Assembly (NCBI RefSeq): GCF_007665395.1 | Contig: NZ_VDND01000006.1 | Span: forward strand, 1-64,000 | From: Pseudomonas oryzihabitans | Lineage (GTDB): Bacteria > Pseudomonadota > Gammaproteobacteria > Pseudomonadales > Pseudomonadaceae | Direction: 5' to 3' | Length of the DNA: 64,000 nt | In this document: positions 1 to 8,167 of the stretch, piece by piece | Position numbering within the stretch: the stretch's first letter is position 1 | Layout: each line of letters begins with the position of its first letter | Notes under the pieces: model-generated | What the model saw: only the letters and a program-made list of their open reading frames with translations | What the model was told of the DNA's origin: nothing | Database searches by the model: none | Position numbers and translations under genes: made by a program

Positions 1-525
1 TGGAGCCTGGAGCGCCTGGGCGAGGAATTCGGCCGCGGCCTGCAGGCCCTGGAAGACATCCTCGGCGCCAAGGTCGACTGCTCCGCCGCCGCCGGCTGGC
101 GCGCCGATCCGCGCGTGGTGCTGGCCAAGGAGGCCTTCGGCCTCCGCTACAACAGCGATTGCCGCGGCAGCGCCCTGTTCCGGCCACGGCTGGGCCACGG
201 CGGCCATGGCACCCCCCAGGTGCCGGTGGACATGCCGACCTTCGACGAGGTGGTCGGCCCCGACCTTGCCGCCGCCAACTGGAACGACTACCTGCTCAAG
301 CTGTTCCGTCCCGGCGCGCTGAATGTCTACACCCTGCACGCCGAGGTGGAAGGCATCGCCTTCGCCGAGGACTTCCGCCACCTGCTCAAGGCCGCGCAGG
401 AGCAGGGCGTGCTCTTCCTGACCCTCGGCGATCGCCTGCCGACCGATCCGCGGCAACTGCCGGCGGGCAATCTGGTGCGTGGCAGCCTGGCCGGGCGCCA
501 GGGTTGGCTGGGCGTGCAAGCATGA
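1..525 (+). CDS. arnD: ArnD, 4-deoxy-4-formamido-L-arabinose-phosphoundecaprenol deformylase (C-terminal part, cut by window edge)
   Basis: Frame 1 is open from the first base to the TGA at 523-525, giving about 174 residues of the C-terminal half of ArnD. The family is a polysaccharide-deacetylase (NodB-like) metalloenzyme that removes the formyl group from undecaprenyl-phosphate-Ara4FN during lipid A modification. Visible pieces include a segment reading [10 protein letters not shown] near 160-190 and a [10 protein letters not shown] segment near 325-360 that carries the late conserved histidine. The stop codon overlaps the ATG of arnT. Identification rests on the sequence and on the following arnT-arnE-arnF-ugd genes. 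The N-terminal half lies outside the window. Confidence 0.93.
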   Translation, partial: WSLERLGEEFGRGLQALEDILGAKVDCSAAAGWRADPRVVLAKEAFGLRYNSDCRGSALFRPRLGHGGHGTPQVPVDMPTFDEVVGPDLAAANWNDYLLKLFRPGALNVYTLHAEVEGIAFAEDFRHLLKAAQEQGVLFLTLGDRLPTDPRQLPAGNLVRGSLAGRQGWLGVQA

Positions 526-2165
526 CGCGGCGCCGCCTGCTGATGCTGTTGCCGCTGGCGTTGCTGGCCTATGTGCTGCCGCTGGGCTGGCGCGGCCTGT
601 GGATCCCGGACGAGTCGCGCTACGCGCAGATCGCCCAGGAACTCTGGCGCCGTGGCGACTGGGTGGTGCCGCACTTCCTCGGCCTGCCCTATTTCGAGAA
701 ACCCATTGGCGGCTACTGGACCCAGGCCATCGCCCAGGCCTGGTTCGGCGATTCCCTGCTCAGCGTGCGCCTGGTGCCGCTGCTGGCCAGTCTCGCCACC
801 GCCGCCCTGGTGGCCCGCCTGACCCGGCTGATCTGGCAGGACCGCCCCCTGGCGCTGCTCGCCGGGGTGCTCTATCTATCCTGCGTGGCCGTGGCCGGCC
901 TGGCCACCTACGTGACCCTGGATGCCCAGTTCGCCTTCTGGATGGCCCTGGCGCTGCTCGCCCTCTGGCAGGCCCAGGCCGCCGAGACCCGCGGCGCGGC
1001 GCTGGTGCAGTGGGCGCTGCTGGGGCTGGCCTGTGGCTGCGGCCTGCTGACCAAGGGCTTTCTCGCCCTGGTGCTGCCGGTGCTGCTGGCCGTGCCCTTC
1101 TTCAGCCTGCAGGGCCGCCTGGGCGAATTGCTCCGCCGGGGCCCCCTGGCAGTGCTGGTGGCGGTACTGGTGGTGGCGCCCTGGGCGCTACTGGTGGCCC
1201 ATCGCGATCCGGACTTCTGGAATTTCTTCTTCTGGCACGAGCACATCCAGCGCTTCGCCGGCCAGGACGCCCAGCACGAGCGGCCGTTCTGGTTCTACGG
1301 GCCGGTGCTGCTGCTGGCCATCCTGCCCTGGGCGGGGCTGTTGCCGCGCACCCTGGGGCGCACCTGGCAGGAGCGACGTCACCGCGGGACCGCCTTCCTC
1401 GGCATCGCCGTGGTCGGCCAGCTGCTGTTCTTCAGCCTCAGCCGCGGCAAGCTGCCCACCTACCTGCTGCCGACCCTGGCGGCCCTGGTGCCGCTGCTGG
1501 CGCGCACCCTGCTGGAGGCCCAGCGCCGCGGCGCCACCGGTGCCCTACGCCTGAACGGCCTGTGCAACCTGCTGCTGGGCCTGGCCGGCGTTGCTGCCCT
1601 GCTGATCTATGGCGGTCGCCTCTATGCGGCCGGCGAAGGCCTGACCCGCGCCCTGGCCCTGCTGGCACCCCTGGCCCTGCTGCTGGCCGGGCTGGCCGCC
1701 CTGGCCTGGCCGCGCCGCACCCTGCTGGCACCGGCCCTGGCACTCTGGGTACTGCTGCCACTGCTGTCCATCGCCCTGCCCAACAGCATGGTCGACAACA
1801 AGCTGCCGAGCACCTTCATCCAGGCCCAGCTCGGTCATTTCAAGAGCGCCGGCCTGCTGGTCAGCAACGACCTCGGCGTGGCCGCCAGCCTGGCCTGGGC
1901 CACCCACCGCGACGACGTGGTGCTGGTCGGCGGTCCGGGCGAACTCAAGTACGGTTTCGCCCGTGAGCCCGCCAGCGGTCGCCTGATCGAGGAGCGCGAC
2001 CTGGCTGCCTGGCTCGCCGCCCACCGTGACGCCGGCCCGGTCGCCATCCTGCTGCGAGTGGACGGTCCCAGCGATCGCCAGCTGCTCGACAGCCTGCCCG
2101 AGCCTGGCGAGAGCATCGCCAGCGAGCGGCTGGTGCTGCTGGTCTATCCGAGGCTGACCTCTTGA
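522..2165 (+). CDS. arnT: ArnT, undecaprenyl-phosphate-Ara4N:lipid A Ara4N transferase
   Basis: This 547-residue multi-spanning inner-membrane GT83 glycosyltransferase moves 4-amino-4-deoxy-L-arabinose from its undecaprenyl carrier to lipid A phosphates on the periplasmic face, the step that gives polymyxin and antimicrobial-peptide resistance. The N-terminus shows the family signature: Asp30-Glu31 in [15 protein letters not shown] at 46-50, and FEKP at about 58-61. Many leucine/alanine-rich helices follow, then a soluble C-terminal domain. The ATG at 522 overlaps the arnD stop (ATGA). The same frame stays open upstream, but that extension only shadows arnD. The stop overlaps the TTG start of arnE, so the cluster is translationally coupled. 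Confidence 0.95.
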   Translation: MTRRRLLMLLPLALLAYVLPLGWRGLWIPDESRYAQIAQELWRRGDWVVPHFLGLPYFEKPIGGYWTQAIAQAWFGDSLLSVRLVPLLASLATAALVARLTRLIWQDRPLALLAGVLYLSCVAVAGLATYVTLDAQFAFWMALALLALWQAQAAETRGAALVQWALLGLACGCGLLTKGFLALVLPVLLAVPFFSLQGRLGELLRRGPLAVLVAVLVVAPWALLVAHRDPDFWNFFFWHEHIQRFAGQDAQHERPFWFYGPVLLLAILPWAGLLPRTLGRTWQERRHRGTAFLGIAVVGQLLFFSLSRGKLPTYLLPTLAALVPLLARTLLEAQRRGATGALRLNGLCNLLLGLAGVAALLIYGGRLYAAGEGLTRALALLAPLALLLAGLAALAWPRRTLLAPALALWVLLPLLSIALPNSMVDNKLPSTFIQAQLGHFKSAGLLVSNDLGVAASLAWATHRDDVVLVGGPGELKYGFAREPASGRLIEERDLAAWLAAHRDAGPVAILLRVDGPSDRQLLDSLPEPGESIASERLVLLVYPRLTS

Positions 2166-2503
2166 GCGCCGTCGACGGGCTGCTGATCGCCCTGGTCATC
2201 CTGCTCACCAGCGCCGGCCAGCTGGGCCAGAAGCGCGCGGTGGCCGCCGGCAACGCCCTGGCCGCGCGGCTGCGCTCGCCCTGGCTGTGGGGCGCCCTGG
2301 TCTGCCTGGGGCTGGCCCTGCTGGTGTGGTGCGCGGTGTTGCAGCGGGTACCGGTGGGCGTCGCCTATCCGCTGCTGTCGCTCAACACCCTGGCGGTGAC
2401 CCTGCTGGCCCGGCTGGTGTTCGGCGAAGTGGTGGACGGCCGCGCCTGGTGCGGTTGCCTGTGCATCGTCGCCGGCGCGGCGCTGCTGGGGGGCCAGCTA
2501 TGA
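2162..2503 (+). CDS. arnE: ArnE, Ara4N-phosphoundecaprenol flippase subunit
   Basis: This is a 113-residue, four-helix small-multidrug-resistance-like membrane protein. With ArnF it is thought to flip undecaprenyl-phosphate-Ara4N across the inner membrane for ArnT. The start is a TTG overlapping the arnT stop (TTGA at 2162-2165). No ATG is available before residue 100, so the rare start is forced. Hydrophobic segments run almost the whole length, and VGVAYPLLSLNTLAVTLLA is typical of the EamA/SMR fold. The stop overlaps the arnF ATG. Function is from family and operon position. Confidence 0.88.
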   Translation: MSAVDGLLIALVILLTSAGQLGQKRAVAAGNALAARLRSPWLWGALVCLGLALLVWCAVLQRVPVGVAYPLLSLNTLAVTLLARLVFGEVVDGRAWCGCLCIVAGAALLGGQL

Positions 2504-2901
2504 ACGGCCTGTTCCCACTCGGCCTGAGCATCCTGCTCACCACCCTGGCACAACTTTCCCTGCGCGCCGCCCTGGTGCGGCTGCCGGCCATGGCCAGCTG
2601 GGCGAGCGAGCCCGAGTCGCTGCTGAGTACGGCCGGCCTGCTGCTGGCCCTGGGCATCCTTTGCTACGGCTTGTCGCTGCTGGCCTGGCTGGCCGCCCTG
2701 GCACGCCTGCCGCTGGGCCGCGCCTATGCGGCGCTCGGCCTTTCCTACGTCTTCGTCCACCTCGGCGCGGCCTGGCTCCCGGGCGCCGCCGAATCCTTCA
2801 CCCCCTGGAAAACCCTGGGCGTCGCGCTGGTCGTGGCCGGCGTCGCCCTCGTCGGCGGGCCCCGGTCCACCGCTGCTCCCACCTTGAGGAATACCCTATG
2901 A
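2500..2901 (+). CDS. arnF: ArnF, Ara4N-phosphoundecaprenol flippase subunit
   Basis: This 133-residue protein has four predicted helices and is the partner of ArnE in the putative Ara4N-lipid flippase. It starts at ATG 2500, overlapping the arnE stop by 4 bp, and ends in a TGA that overlaps the ugd ATG (ATGA at 2898-2901). The LPLGRAYAALGLSYVFVHLG segment parallels the corresponding part of ArnE and marks both as SMR-type half-transporters. The last 12 or so residues after GGPRS are polar and probably cytoplasmic. Length matches the usual 130 residues or so. Confidence 0.87.
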   Translation: MNGLFPLGLSILLTTLAQLSLRAALVRLPAMASWASEPESLLSTAGLLLALGILCYGLSLLAWLAALARLPLGRAYAALGLSYVFVHLGAAWLPGAAESFTPWKTLGVALVVAGVALVGGPRSTAAPTLRNTL

Positions 2902-4295
2902 ACATCAGCGTTTTCGGCATCGGCTACGTGGGCCTGGTGCAAGCCGCCGTGCTGGCGGAAGTCGGTCACCAGGTGGTGTGCATGGACATCGATCACGCCA
3001 AGATCGAGAAGCTCAAGCGGGGCGAGGTGACCCTCTACGAGCCGGGCCTGGAAGAACTGGTGCTCAGCAACCTGGCCGCCGGCCGCCTGGTGTTCACCCA
3101 TGACGCCGCCGAGGCCGTGGCCCATGGCGCCGTGCAGTTCATCGCCGTGGGCACGCCGCCGGCCGCCGATGGCTCGGCCGACCTGTCCGCCGTCTTCGCG
3201 GTGGCCGAGAGCATCGCCCGCCTGCGGCGCGAGCCGCTGATCGGCCAGCCGGTGTCGCGCGATCCGCTGCTGGTGGTGAACAAGTCCACCGTGCCGGTGG
3301 GCACCGGCGACCGCGTCCGCGCGCTGATCCACGAGGTGCTGGCGGAAGAGGGCCGGACCCTGCACGTGGAGGTGGTCTCCAACCCGGAATTCCTCAAGGA
3401 AGGCGCGGCCATCGCCGACTGCAAGAAGCCCGATCGCATCGTGGTGGGTACCGACTCGCCGGTGGCGCGCGACGTGATGCGCGAACTCTATGCGCCCTTC
3501 AATCGCAACCATGACCGTATCCAGTGCATGGACCTGCGCAGCGCCGAGCTGGCCAAGTACGCCGCCAACAGCCTGCTGGCGGTGAAGATCAGCTTCATCA
3601 ACCAGATCGCCGAGCTGGCCGAGCGCGTCGGCGCCGACATCGAGGCGGTGCGCCAGGCCATCGGCGCCGATCCGCGCATCGGCCACCACTTCATCTACCC
3701 CGGTTGCGGCTACGGCGGCTCCTGCTTCCCCAAGGACCTGCAGGCGCTGATCCGCACCGGCGAGGAAAACGCCGTGGAGCTGGACCTGCTGCGCGCTGTG
3801 GAAGCCATCAACGTGCGCCAGAAGACCAAGCTGTTCGAGCGCATCCACACCTACTTCGACGGTGACCTCAAGGGTCGCACCTTCGCTCTCTGGGGCCTGG
3901 CCTTCAAGCCCAACACCGACGACATGCGCGATGCGCCCAGCCGGGTGCTGATGGAGGCGCTCTGGGCCGCCGGGGCCAAGGTCCGGGCCTTCGATCCGGT
4001 GGCCATGGCCGAGGCCCAGCGCCTCTATGGCCACGATGAGCGCCTGGCGCTGATGGGCACCCCCGAGGCCGCCCTGGTCGGCGCCGATGCCCTGGTGATC
4101 TGCACCGAGTGGCAGCAGTTCAAGGCGCCGGACTTCGACCTCATCGCCCGCCAGCTCAACCAGCCGGTGATCTTCGACGGCCGCAACCTGTTCGATCCCG
4201 AGCGCATGGAGCGCCGCGGCTTCGAGTATTTCGCCATCGGCCGCGGGGCCGCCCTGAGCGGTCCGCAGGTCCCCCGCCGCGTGGATGCCGCCTGA
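2898..4295 (+). CDS. ugd: UDP-glucose 6-dehydrogenase
   Basis: This 465-residue cytosolic enzyme oxidises UDP-glucose to UDP-glucuronate with two NAD+, the first committed step of Ara4N synthesis. The N-terminal Rossmann motif is GIGYVGLVQA (residues 7-16). The catalytic cysteine lies at about residue 276 in GCGYGGSCFPKD. The substrate-binding and C-terminal NAD domains (LWGLAFKPNTDDMRDAPS) are intact. The gene sits inside the arn operon, as pmrE does in P. aeruginosa, and its start overlaps the arnF stop. The TGA at the end shares its A with the ATG of the next gene. Confidence 0.95.
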   Translation: MNISVFGIGYVGLVQAAVLAEVGHQVVCMDIDHAKIEKLKRGEVTLYEPGLEELVLSNLAAGRLVFTHDAAEAVAHGAVQFIAVGTPPAADGSADLSAVFAVAESIARLRREPLIGQPVSRDPLLVVNKSTVPVGTGDRVRALIHEVLAEEGRTLHVEVVSNPEFLKEGAAIADCKKPDRIVVGTDSPVARDVMRELYAPFNRNHDRIQCMDLRSAELAKYAANSLLAVKISFINQIAELAERVGADIEAVRQAIGADPRIGHHFIYPGCGYGGSCFPKDLQALIRTGEENAVELDLLRAVEAINVRQKTKLFERIHTYFDGDLKGRTFALWGLAFKPNTDDMRDAPSRVLMEALWAAGAKVRAFDPVAMAEAQRLYGHDERLALMGTPEAALVGADALVICTEWQQFKAPDFDLIARQLNQPVIFDGRNLFDPERMERRGFEYFAIGRGAALSGPQVPRRVDAA

Positions 4296-5977
4296 TGGTC
4301 TCGCCCATGCCCCTGACCCCGCGCAGCGCGCCGCTGGCCGCCGTCCCGGCGGCCAACCGGTTGCGCCGGGAAAGCCTGCTGCTCGGCCTGGTCGCCACGC
4401 TGCTGTTCACCCTCGGCATCTGGAACCAGGCGCCCCAGGGCTTCGACGGCCGCTGGGCGGTGTTCCTCAATGAGATGTTCCGCCACGGCCCGAGCTTCTT
4501 CGCCACCACCTATGGCCAGCCTTACCCGGACTATCCCGGTACCGCCACCTGGCTGAGCTGGTTGGCGGCGCGGGTGATCGGCGCGCCCAACCACCTGGCC
4601 AACGTGCTGCCCACCGCCCTGGCCTCGGCCGCGGTACTGGCGCTGACCTACCGGATCCTGGCCGACACCCGCCGGGCCTGGGCGCTGCTCACGGTGCTGC
4701 TGGTGGCCCTGACCCCGCAGTGGCTGGAAAAGGCCCGCGCGGTCTGCCTGGACCAGTTGGTCGCCCTGGTGGTGCTGCTCTGCTTCTACCTGCTGTACAG
4801 CGCCGATCGCGACGCTCGTCCGCTGCGGCGGCTGCTGGTCTTGCCGCTGTTCGCCCTGGGCTTCGCCATCCGCGGTCCGCTGGGCCTGATCGAACCCTGC
4901 GGCGTGGTCTGCCTCTACTGGCTGGTGGTGGCCTGGGGCGAGCCGGCGCGCCGCGCCTTCGCCCTGCAACGGCTCCTCGGCTATGGCCTGGCCGGCCTGG
5001 CGCTGCTCGCCCTCAGCTGGTGGTCGTTGATGCAGCTGGCGCATCACCAAGGCGGTGCGGATTTCGCCGCCGAGGTCTGGCACATGCAGGTCACCGGCCG
5101 CCTGGACGAGAGCGGCAAGCCGTTCTGGTTCTATCTGCAGCTGGGGCTGTATCGCTACCTGCCGGTGCTGCCGCTGGCCCTGCTGGTGCTGGTGGCCGAG
5201 CGCCGCCGCCTGCTCGCCTGGCCGCACACCGCCCAGCGTCGCCTGCTGCTGGCCCTGGCCGGCAGCGGCCTGCTGATCCTGGTCGGGCTGTCGATCCCGC
5301 ACTTCAAGCGCGCCTACTACGTGGTGCCCATGGTGCCCTTCCTGGCCGCCATCGCCGCCCACGGGCTGCTGCGCGCGGAAGGCTGGTTCCGCCGGATCAC
5401 CCCGGTCTACACGGCGCTGGTGCTGGCGCTACCCGGGCTGGCCCTGGTGGCCCTGCTGGTCTGCCGGCACCTCTGGCAGCGCCACGGCTACTGGCCGGAC
5501 GTCTCCCTGGCGCTGCTGGTGCCGATCTTCGTCGCCCTGCAGCTCGCCGCCCTGGTCGGCTGGCGGCGCCTGACCGGCAGCCGCCGGCTGCTGACCCTGA
5601 GCGCCCTGGCGCTGGCTGCCCAGTGGCTGATGCTGATGGCGGTGGTGGAGCCGGCCCAGGACCTGCAGTACGACACCCGTGGCTTCGTCCAGCAGGTGGA
5701 GGGTCTGCGCCAGCAGCAGCCGGGTCCCCTGGTGTTCTTCGGCCTCGGCCAGGACAGCTGGGCGATCCGCTACATGATGAACCTGGACCACGACGAGCAG
5801 CCGCTCTTCGTCGCCCGCCCGCAGGTCGCCGACCTGGCCCACCTGCCGGCCGGTGCCTGGGTCATCCTCGCTCGCGACGACCGCGGCCTGCTGGCCGGCA
5901 CGCCCCTGGCCGATCGGCAACCGGTGCTGGAGCGCCGCCTCAACGGCAATCCCTGCCTGGTGTACCAGCTGCCGTGA
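4295..5977 (+). CDS. Second ArnT/PMT-like membrane glycosyltransferase
   Basis: This 560-residue polytopic membrane protein is last in the arn transcription unit. Its ATG shares one base with the ugd stop (TGATG), so co-expression is nearly certain. Topology resembles ArnT: a short cytoplasmic N-terminus, a first helix at about 28-44, an exposed loop, about ten more helices and a soluble tail. In the loop the Asp-Glu pair of ArnT is replaced by a single Asp51 (GFDGRWAVF), and the FEKP motif by YPDYPG (about 77-82). I therefore call it a GT83/PMT-like glycosyltransferase of unknown acceptor. It could transfer another sugar to lipid A or core, or be a non-Ara4N lipid-linked sugar transferase. 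The fold assignment is reasonably sure, the substrate is unknown. Confidence 0.75.
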   Translation: MVSPMPLTPRSAPLAAVPAANRLRRESLLLGLVATLLFTLGIWNQAPQGFDGRWAVFLNEMFRHGPSFFATTYGQPYPDYPGTATWLSWLAARVIGAPNHLANVLPTALASAAVLALTYRILADTRRAWALLTVLLVALTPQWLEKARAVCLDQLVALVVLLCFYLLYSADRDARPLRRLLVLPLFALGFAIRGPLGLIEPCGVVCLYWLVVAWGEPARRAFALQRLLGYGLAGLALLALSWWSLMQLAHHQGGADFAAEVWHMQVTGRLDESGKPFWFYLQLGLYRYLPVLPLALLVLVAERRRLLAWPHTAQRRLLLALAGSGLLILVGLSIPHFKRAYYVVPMVPFLAAIAAHGLLRAEGWFRRITPVYTALVLALPGLALVALLVCRHLWQRHGYWPDVSLALLVPIFVALQLAALVGWRRLTGSRRLLTLSALALAAQWLMLMAVVEPAQDLQYDTRGFVQQVEGLRQQQPGPLVFFGLGQDSWAIRYMMNLDHDEQPLFVARPQVADLAHLPAGAWVILARDDRGLLAGTPLADRQPVLERRLNGNPCLVYQLP

Positions 5978-5982
5978 CGACT

Positions 5983-6014
5983 CCGGAGCCGACCCTGTTA
6001 GCGGTCGGCTCCGG
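5983..6014. terminator. Perfect 12-bp hairpin between convergent genes
   Basis: CCGGAGCCGACC (5983-5994) and GGTCGGCTCCGG (6003-6014) form a perfect stem around an 8-nt loop, 6 bases after the stop of the ArnT-like gene. The TAA stop of the converging minus-strand gene (5998-6000) lies in the loop. There is no long T run on either side, so it may act as a weak bidirectional terminator or an mRNA 3'-end stabiliser. Confidence 0.6.
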
Positions 6015-6864
6015 GTTGTGGGTACAGCTCGAGGATCCGCTGGCGGCCCTGTTCGGCGACCAGGTAGTGGCCGTCACCCCGGGCGATCAGGGTCTGCGCC
6101 GAGCGCAGGTGCGCGAGCACCGTGAGCAGGCGGCCGTCGGGTCGCAGCAGCAGGACGCGGGCGCCGTGGGTGGCGTCCTCGGTGATCCACAGGCCGTCGG
6201 CCGAGCACTGCACGAAGCCGGGGGCGTCGAGGCCGCTGGCGACCAGGGTATCCACACCTTGCGGCTGCCACTGCTTGACCCAGCCCTTGGCCTTTTCGGT
6301 ATAGAACAGCCGGCCATCGGCGCAGCGCGCCACCCCTTCGCCTTCCTCCAGCCCTTCGCGCAACACCTTCAGCTCCCGGCGTTCCGGCTGGTAGCTGAGC
6401 AGGCGGCCGCGGGGCAGGTCCTCGATGGCATAGAGGGTCTGGCCATCGGTGGCCACGCCCTCGACGTCGTTGCCATCGAACAGCGGCTCGGCATGGCCGT
6501 CGCGCAGCCAGAAGACCGGAAAGCTGCCGCCTTCCTGGCTGACCACCAGGCCGCCCTGGAACATGACCAGGCCATCCGGCTTGGACAGCTCCCCCAGCAC
6601 CGTCTGGCGCTCGCCCGTAGGTAGCAGCCGCAGCAGGCTGCCGCGGCGGCTGGAGAATTCCTCGGTGACGAACAGGCTGCCATCGGCCTGCAGGGCCAGG
6701 GCGCTGACCATGGGGATGTCCGTGGCGAATTCGCGATAGCCCCAGCCCTCGGCGGCGCTGACCGGGTGGAAATGCCGCCAGGCCGGATAGGCGAAGCCGA
6801 GCGCGACCACGGCGACGCCCAGCGCCAGGCCCTGGCGCCAGCTCGGGCGCGGAACACGTCGCAT
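5998..6864 (-). CDS. Exported SMP-30/NHL-type beta-propeller protein, function unknown
   Basis: The protein has 288 residues. An N-terminal hydrophobic helix (about 12-28, after several Arg) looks like a signal anchor or uncleaved signal peptide. The rest contains repeating strands of the type DGSLFVTEE, DGLVMF, DVEGVATDGQTLYAIED, DGRLFYTEKAKG and DGLWITED, characteristic of six-bladed propellers of the SMP-30/gluconolactonase/NHL class. No enzyme active site is evident. It is probably periplasmic and may bind or hydrolyse a small molecule. It is convergent with the arn operon and separated from the M20 gene by 110 bp. A specific function cannot be assigned. Confidence 0.7.
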   Translation of the reverse strand: MRRVPRPSWRQGLALGVAVVALGFAYPAWRHFHPVSAAEGWGYREFATDIPMVSALALQADGSLFVTEEFSSRRGSLLRLLPTGERQTVLGELSKPDGLVMFQGGLVVSQEGGSFPVFWLRDGHAEPLFDGNDVEGVATDGQTLYAIEDLPRGRLLSYQPERRELKVLREGLEEGEGVARCADGRLFYTEKAKGWVKQWQPQGVDTLVASGLDAPGFVQCSADGLWITEDATHGARVLLLRPDGRLLTVLAHLRSAQTLIARGDGHYLVAEQGRQRILELYPQPGADR

Positions 6865-6974
6865 GGCGACCTCTCTGGAGTAAGGAAACAGCCGCGCAGC
6901 CTAACGGGCGCGGCGTGAAGATTCCGTCGCCGGCGCGCCCGCGAGCGGGCGGCCCGCGGGGCAAGGCGGCGCCA

Positions 6975-8156
6975 TCAGGCGGTGAGGAAGGCCTCGGTCA
7001 GCTTGACCCAGTAACGCGCGCCGACCGGCAGCAGGGCGTCGTTGAAGTCGTAGGCCGGGTTGTGCAGGTTGGCGCTCGGGCCATTGCCGACGAACAGGTA
7101 GCAGCCGGGTACCTGCTGCAGCATGTAGGCGAAGTCCTCGCTGGCCGGGATGGGCGCGAAGGGGTGCAGGGCGTCGGCGCCGAAGTGGTCGATGGCCACC
7201 TGGCGGGCGAAGGCGGTGGGGCCCTCATGGTTGACCAGCACCGGATAGCCGCGCTGGTAATCCAGCTCGGCAGTGGCACCGAAGCTGTCCGCCTGGGCGC
7301 GGACCAGGGCGCCGATGCGCTGCTCGAGCAGGTCGCGGGTGCTGTCCTGGAAGGCGCGGATGGTAAGCTTCATCTCCACCGTGTCGGGGATGACGTTGGA
7401 CGCCTCGCCGCCGTGGATGCTGCCGACGGTGACCACCGCGGTGTCCAGCGGCGCCACGTTGCGCGAGACCACGGTCTGCAACGCCATCACCGTGGCGGCG
7501 CTGGCGACGATGGGATCGACCGCCTTGTCCGGTACCGCGCCATGGCCACCCTGGCCACGGATGCGCAGCAGGGCGGTGTCGGAGGAGGCCATGGCGGCGC
7601 CGTCGACGAAGCAGAACTGGCCGGTGGGCACGCCGGGCATGTTGTGCAGGCCGAACACCTGGTCGCAGGGGAACAGCTCGAAGAGGCCGTCCTGCATCAT
7701 CTTCAGGGCGCCGCCGAGGCCTTCCTCGGCCGGCTGGAAGATCAGGTGCAGGGTGCCGTCGAAGGCGCGGGTCTCGGCCAGGCAGCGAGCGGCGGTGAGC
7801 AGGGTGGTGGTATGGCCGTCGTGGCCGCAGGCGTGCATGCGCCCGGGATGCTGGCTGGCGTAGTCGAGGCCGGTAGTCTCCAGGATCGGCAGGGCGTCCA
7901 TGTCGGCGCGGATACCCAGCACCTTGCTGCCGCTGCCGGCGCGCAGGGTGCCGACCACCCCGGTGCCGCCCAGGCCGCGATGGACCTCGTAGCCCCAGCC
8001 GGCGAGGGCGGCGGCCACCAGGTCGCTGGTGCGCTGTTCCTGGTAACCCAGTTCGGGATGGCGATGGATGTCGCGGCGCAGGGCGACCATGTCCGGCAGA
8101 TAGCCGGCGATATGACGGGCGGTGGCGTCTTGATCCGCAGCGGTGGGGAAACTCAT
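6975..8156 (-). CDS. M20 family metallo-amidohydrolase (hippurate hydrolase / N-acyl amino acid hydrolase type)
   Basis: This 393-residue cytosolic enzyme belongs to the M20D (HipO/AbgB-like) family, which cleaves N-acyl or aryl-amide amino acids with a binuclear metal centre. Metal-site motifs are visible: GIRADMDALPI, HACGHDGHTT, FQPAEEG and SEDFAYML. Dimerisation-domain motifs GQGGHGAVPD and GGEASNVIPD are also present. I chose ATG 8156 (MSFPTAA...) because GAGAGA lies just upstream on the minus strand. An ATG 54 bp further up is inside the MFS gene. The gene follows the MFS transporter by 11 bp, so uptake and hydrolysis of one amide substrate is the likely job. Confidence 0.88.
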   Translation of the reverse strand: MSFPTAADQDATARHIAGYLPDMVALRRDIHRHPELGYQEQRTSDLVAAALAGWGYEVHRGLGGTGVVGTLRAGSGSKVLGIRADMDALPILETTGLDYASQHPGRMHACGHDGHTTTLLTAARCLAETRAFDGTLHLIFQPAEEGLGGALKMMQDGLFELFPCDQVFGLHNMPGVPTGQFCFVDGAAMASSDTALLRIRGQGGHGAVPDKAVDPIVASAATVMALQTVVSRNVAPLDTAVVTVGSIHGGEASNVIPDTVEMKLTIRAFQDSTRDLLEQRIGALVRAQADSFGATAELDYQRGYPVLVNHEGPTAFARQVAIDHFGADALHPFAPIPASEDFAYMLQQVPGCYLFVGNGPSANLHNPAYDFNDALLPVGARYWVKLTEAFLTA

Positions 8157-8167
8157 GGCGGTCTCTC

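Noticed and set aside
159-521. N-terminal extension of ArnT by 121 residues
   Set aside because: It is an out-of-frame reading of arnD; ArnT family proteins start at the ATG at 522.
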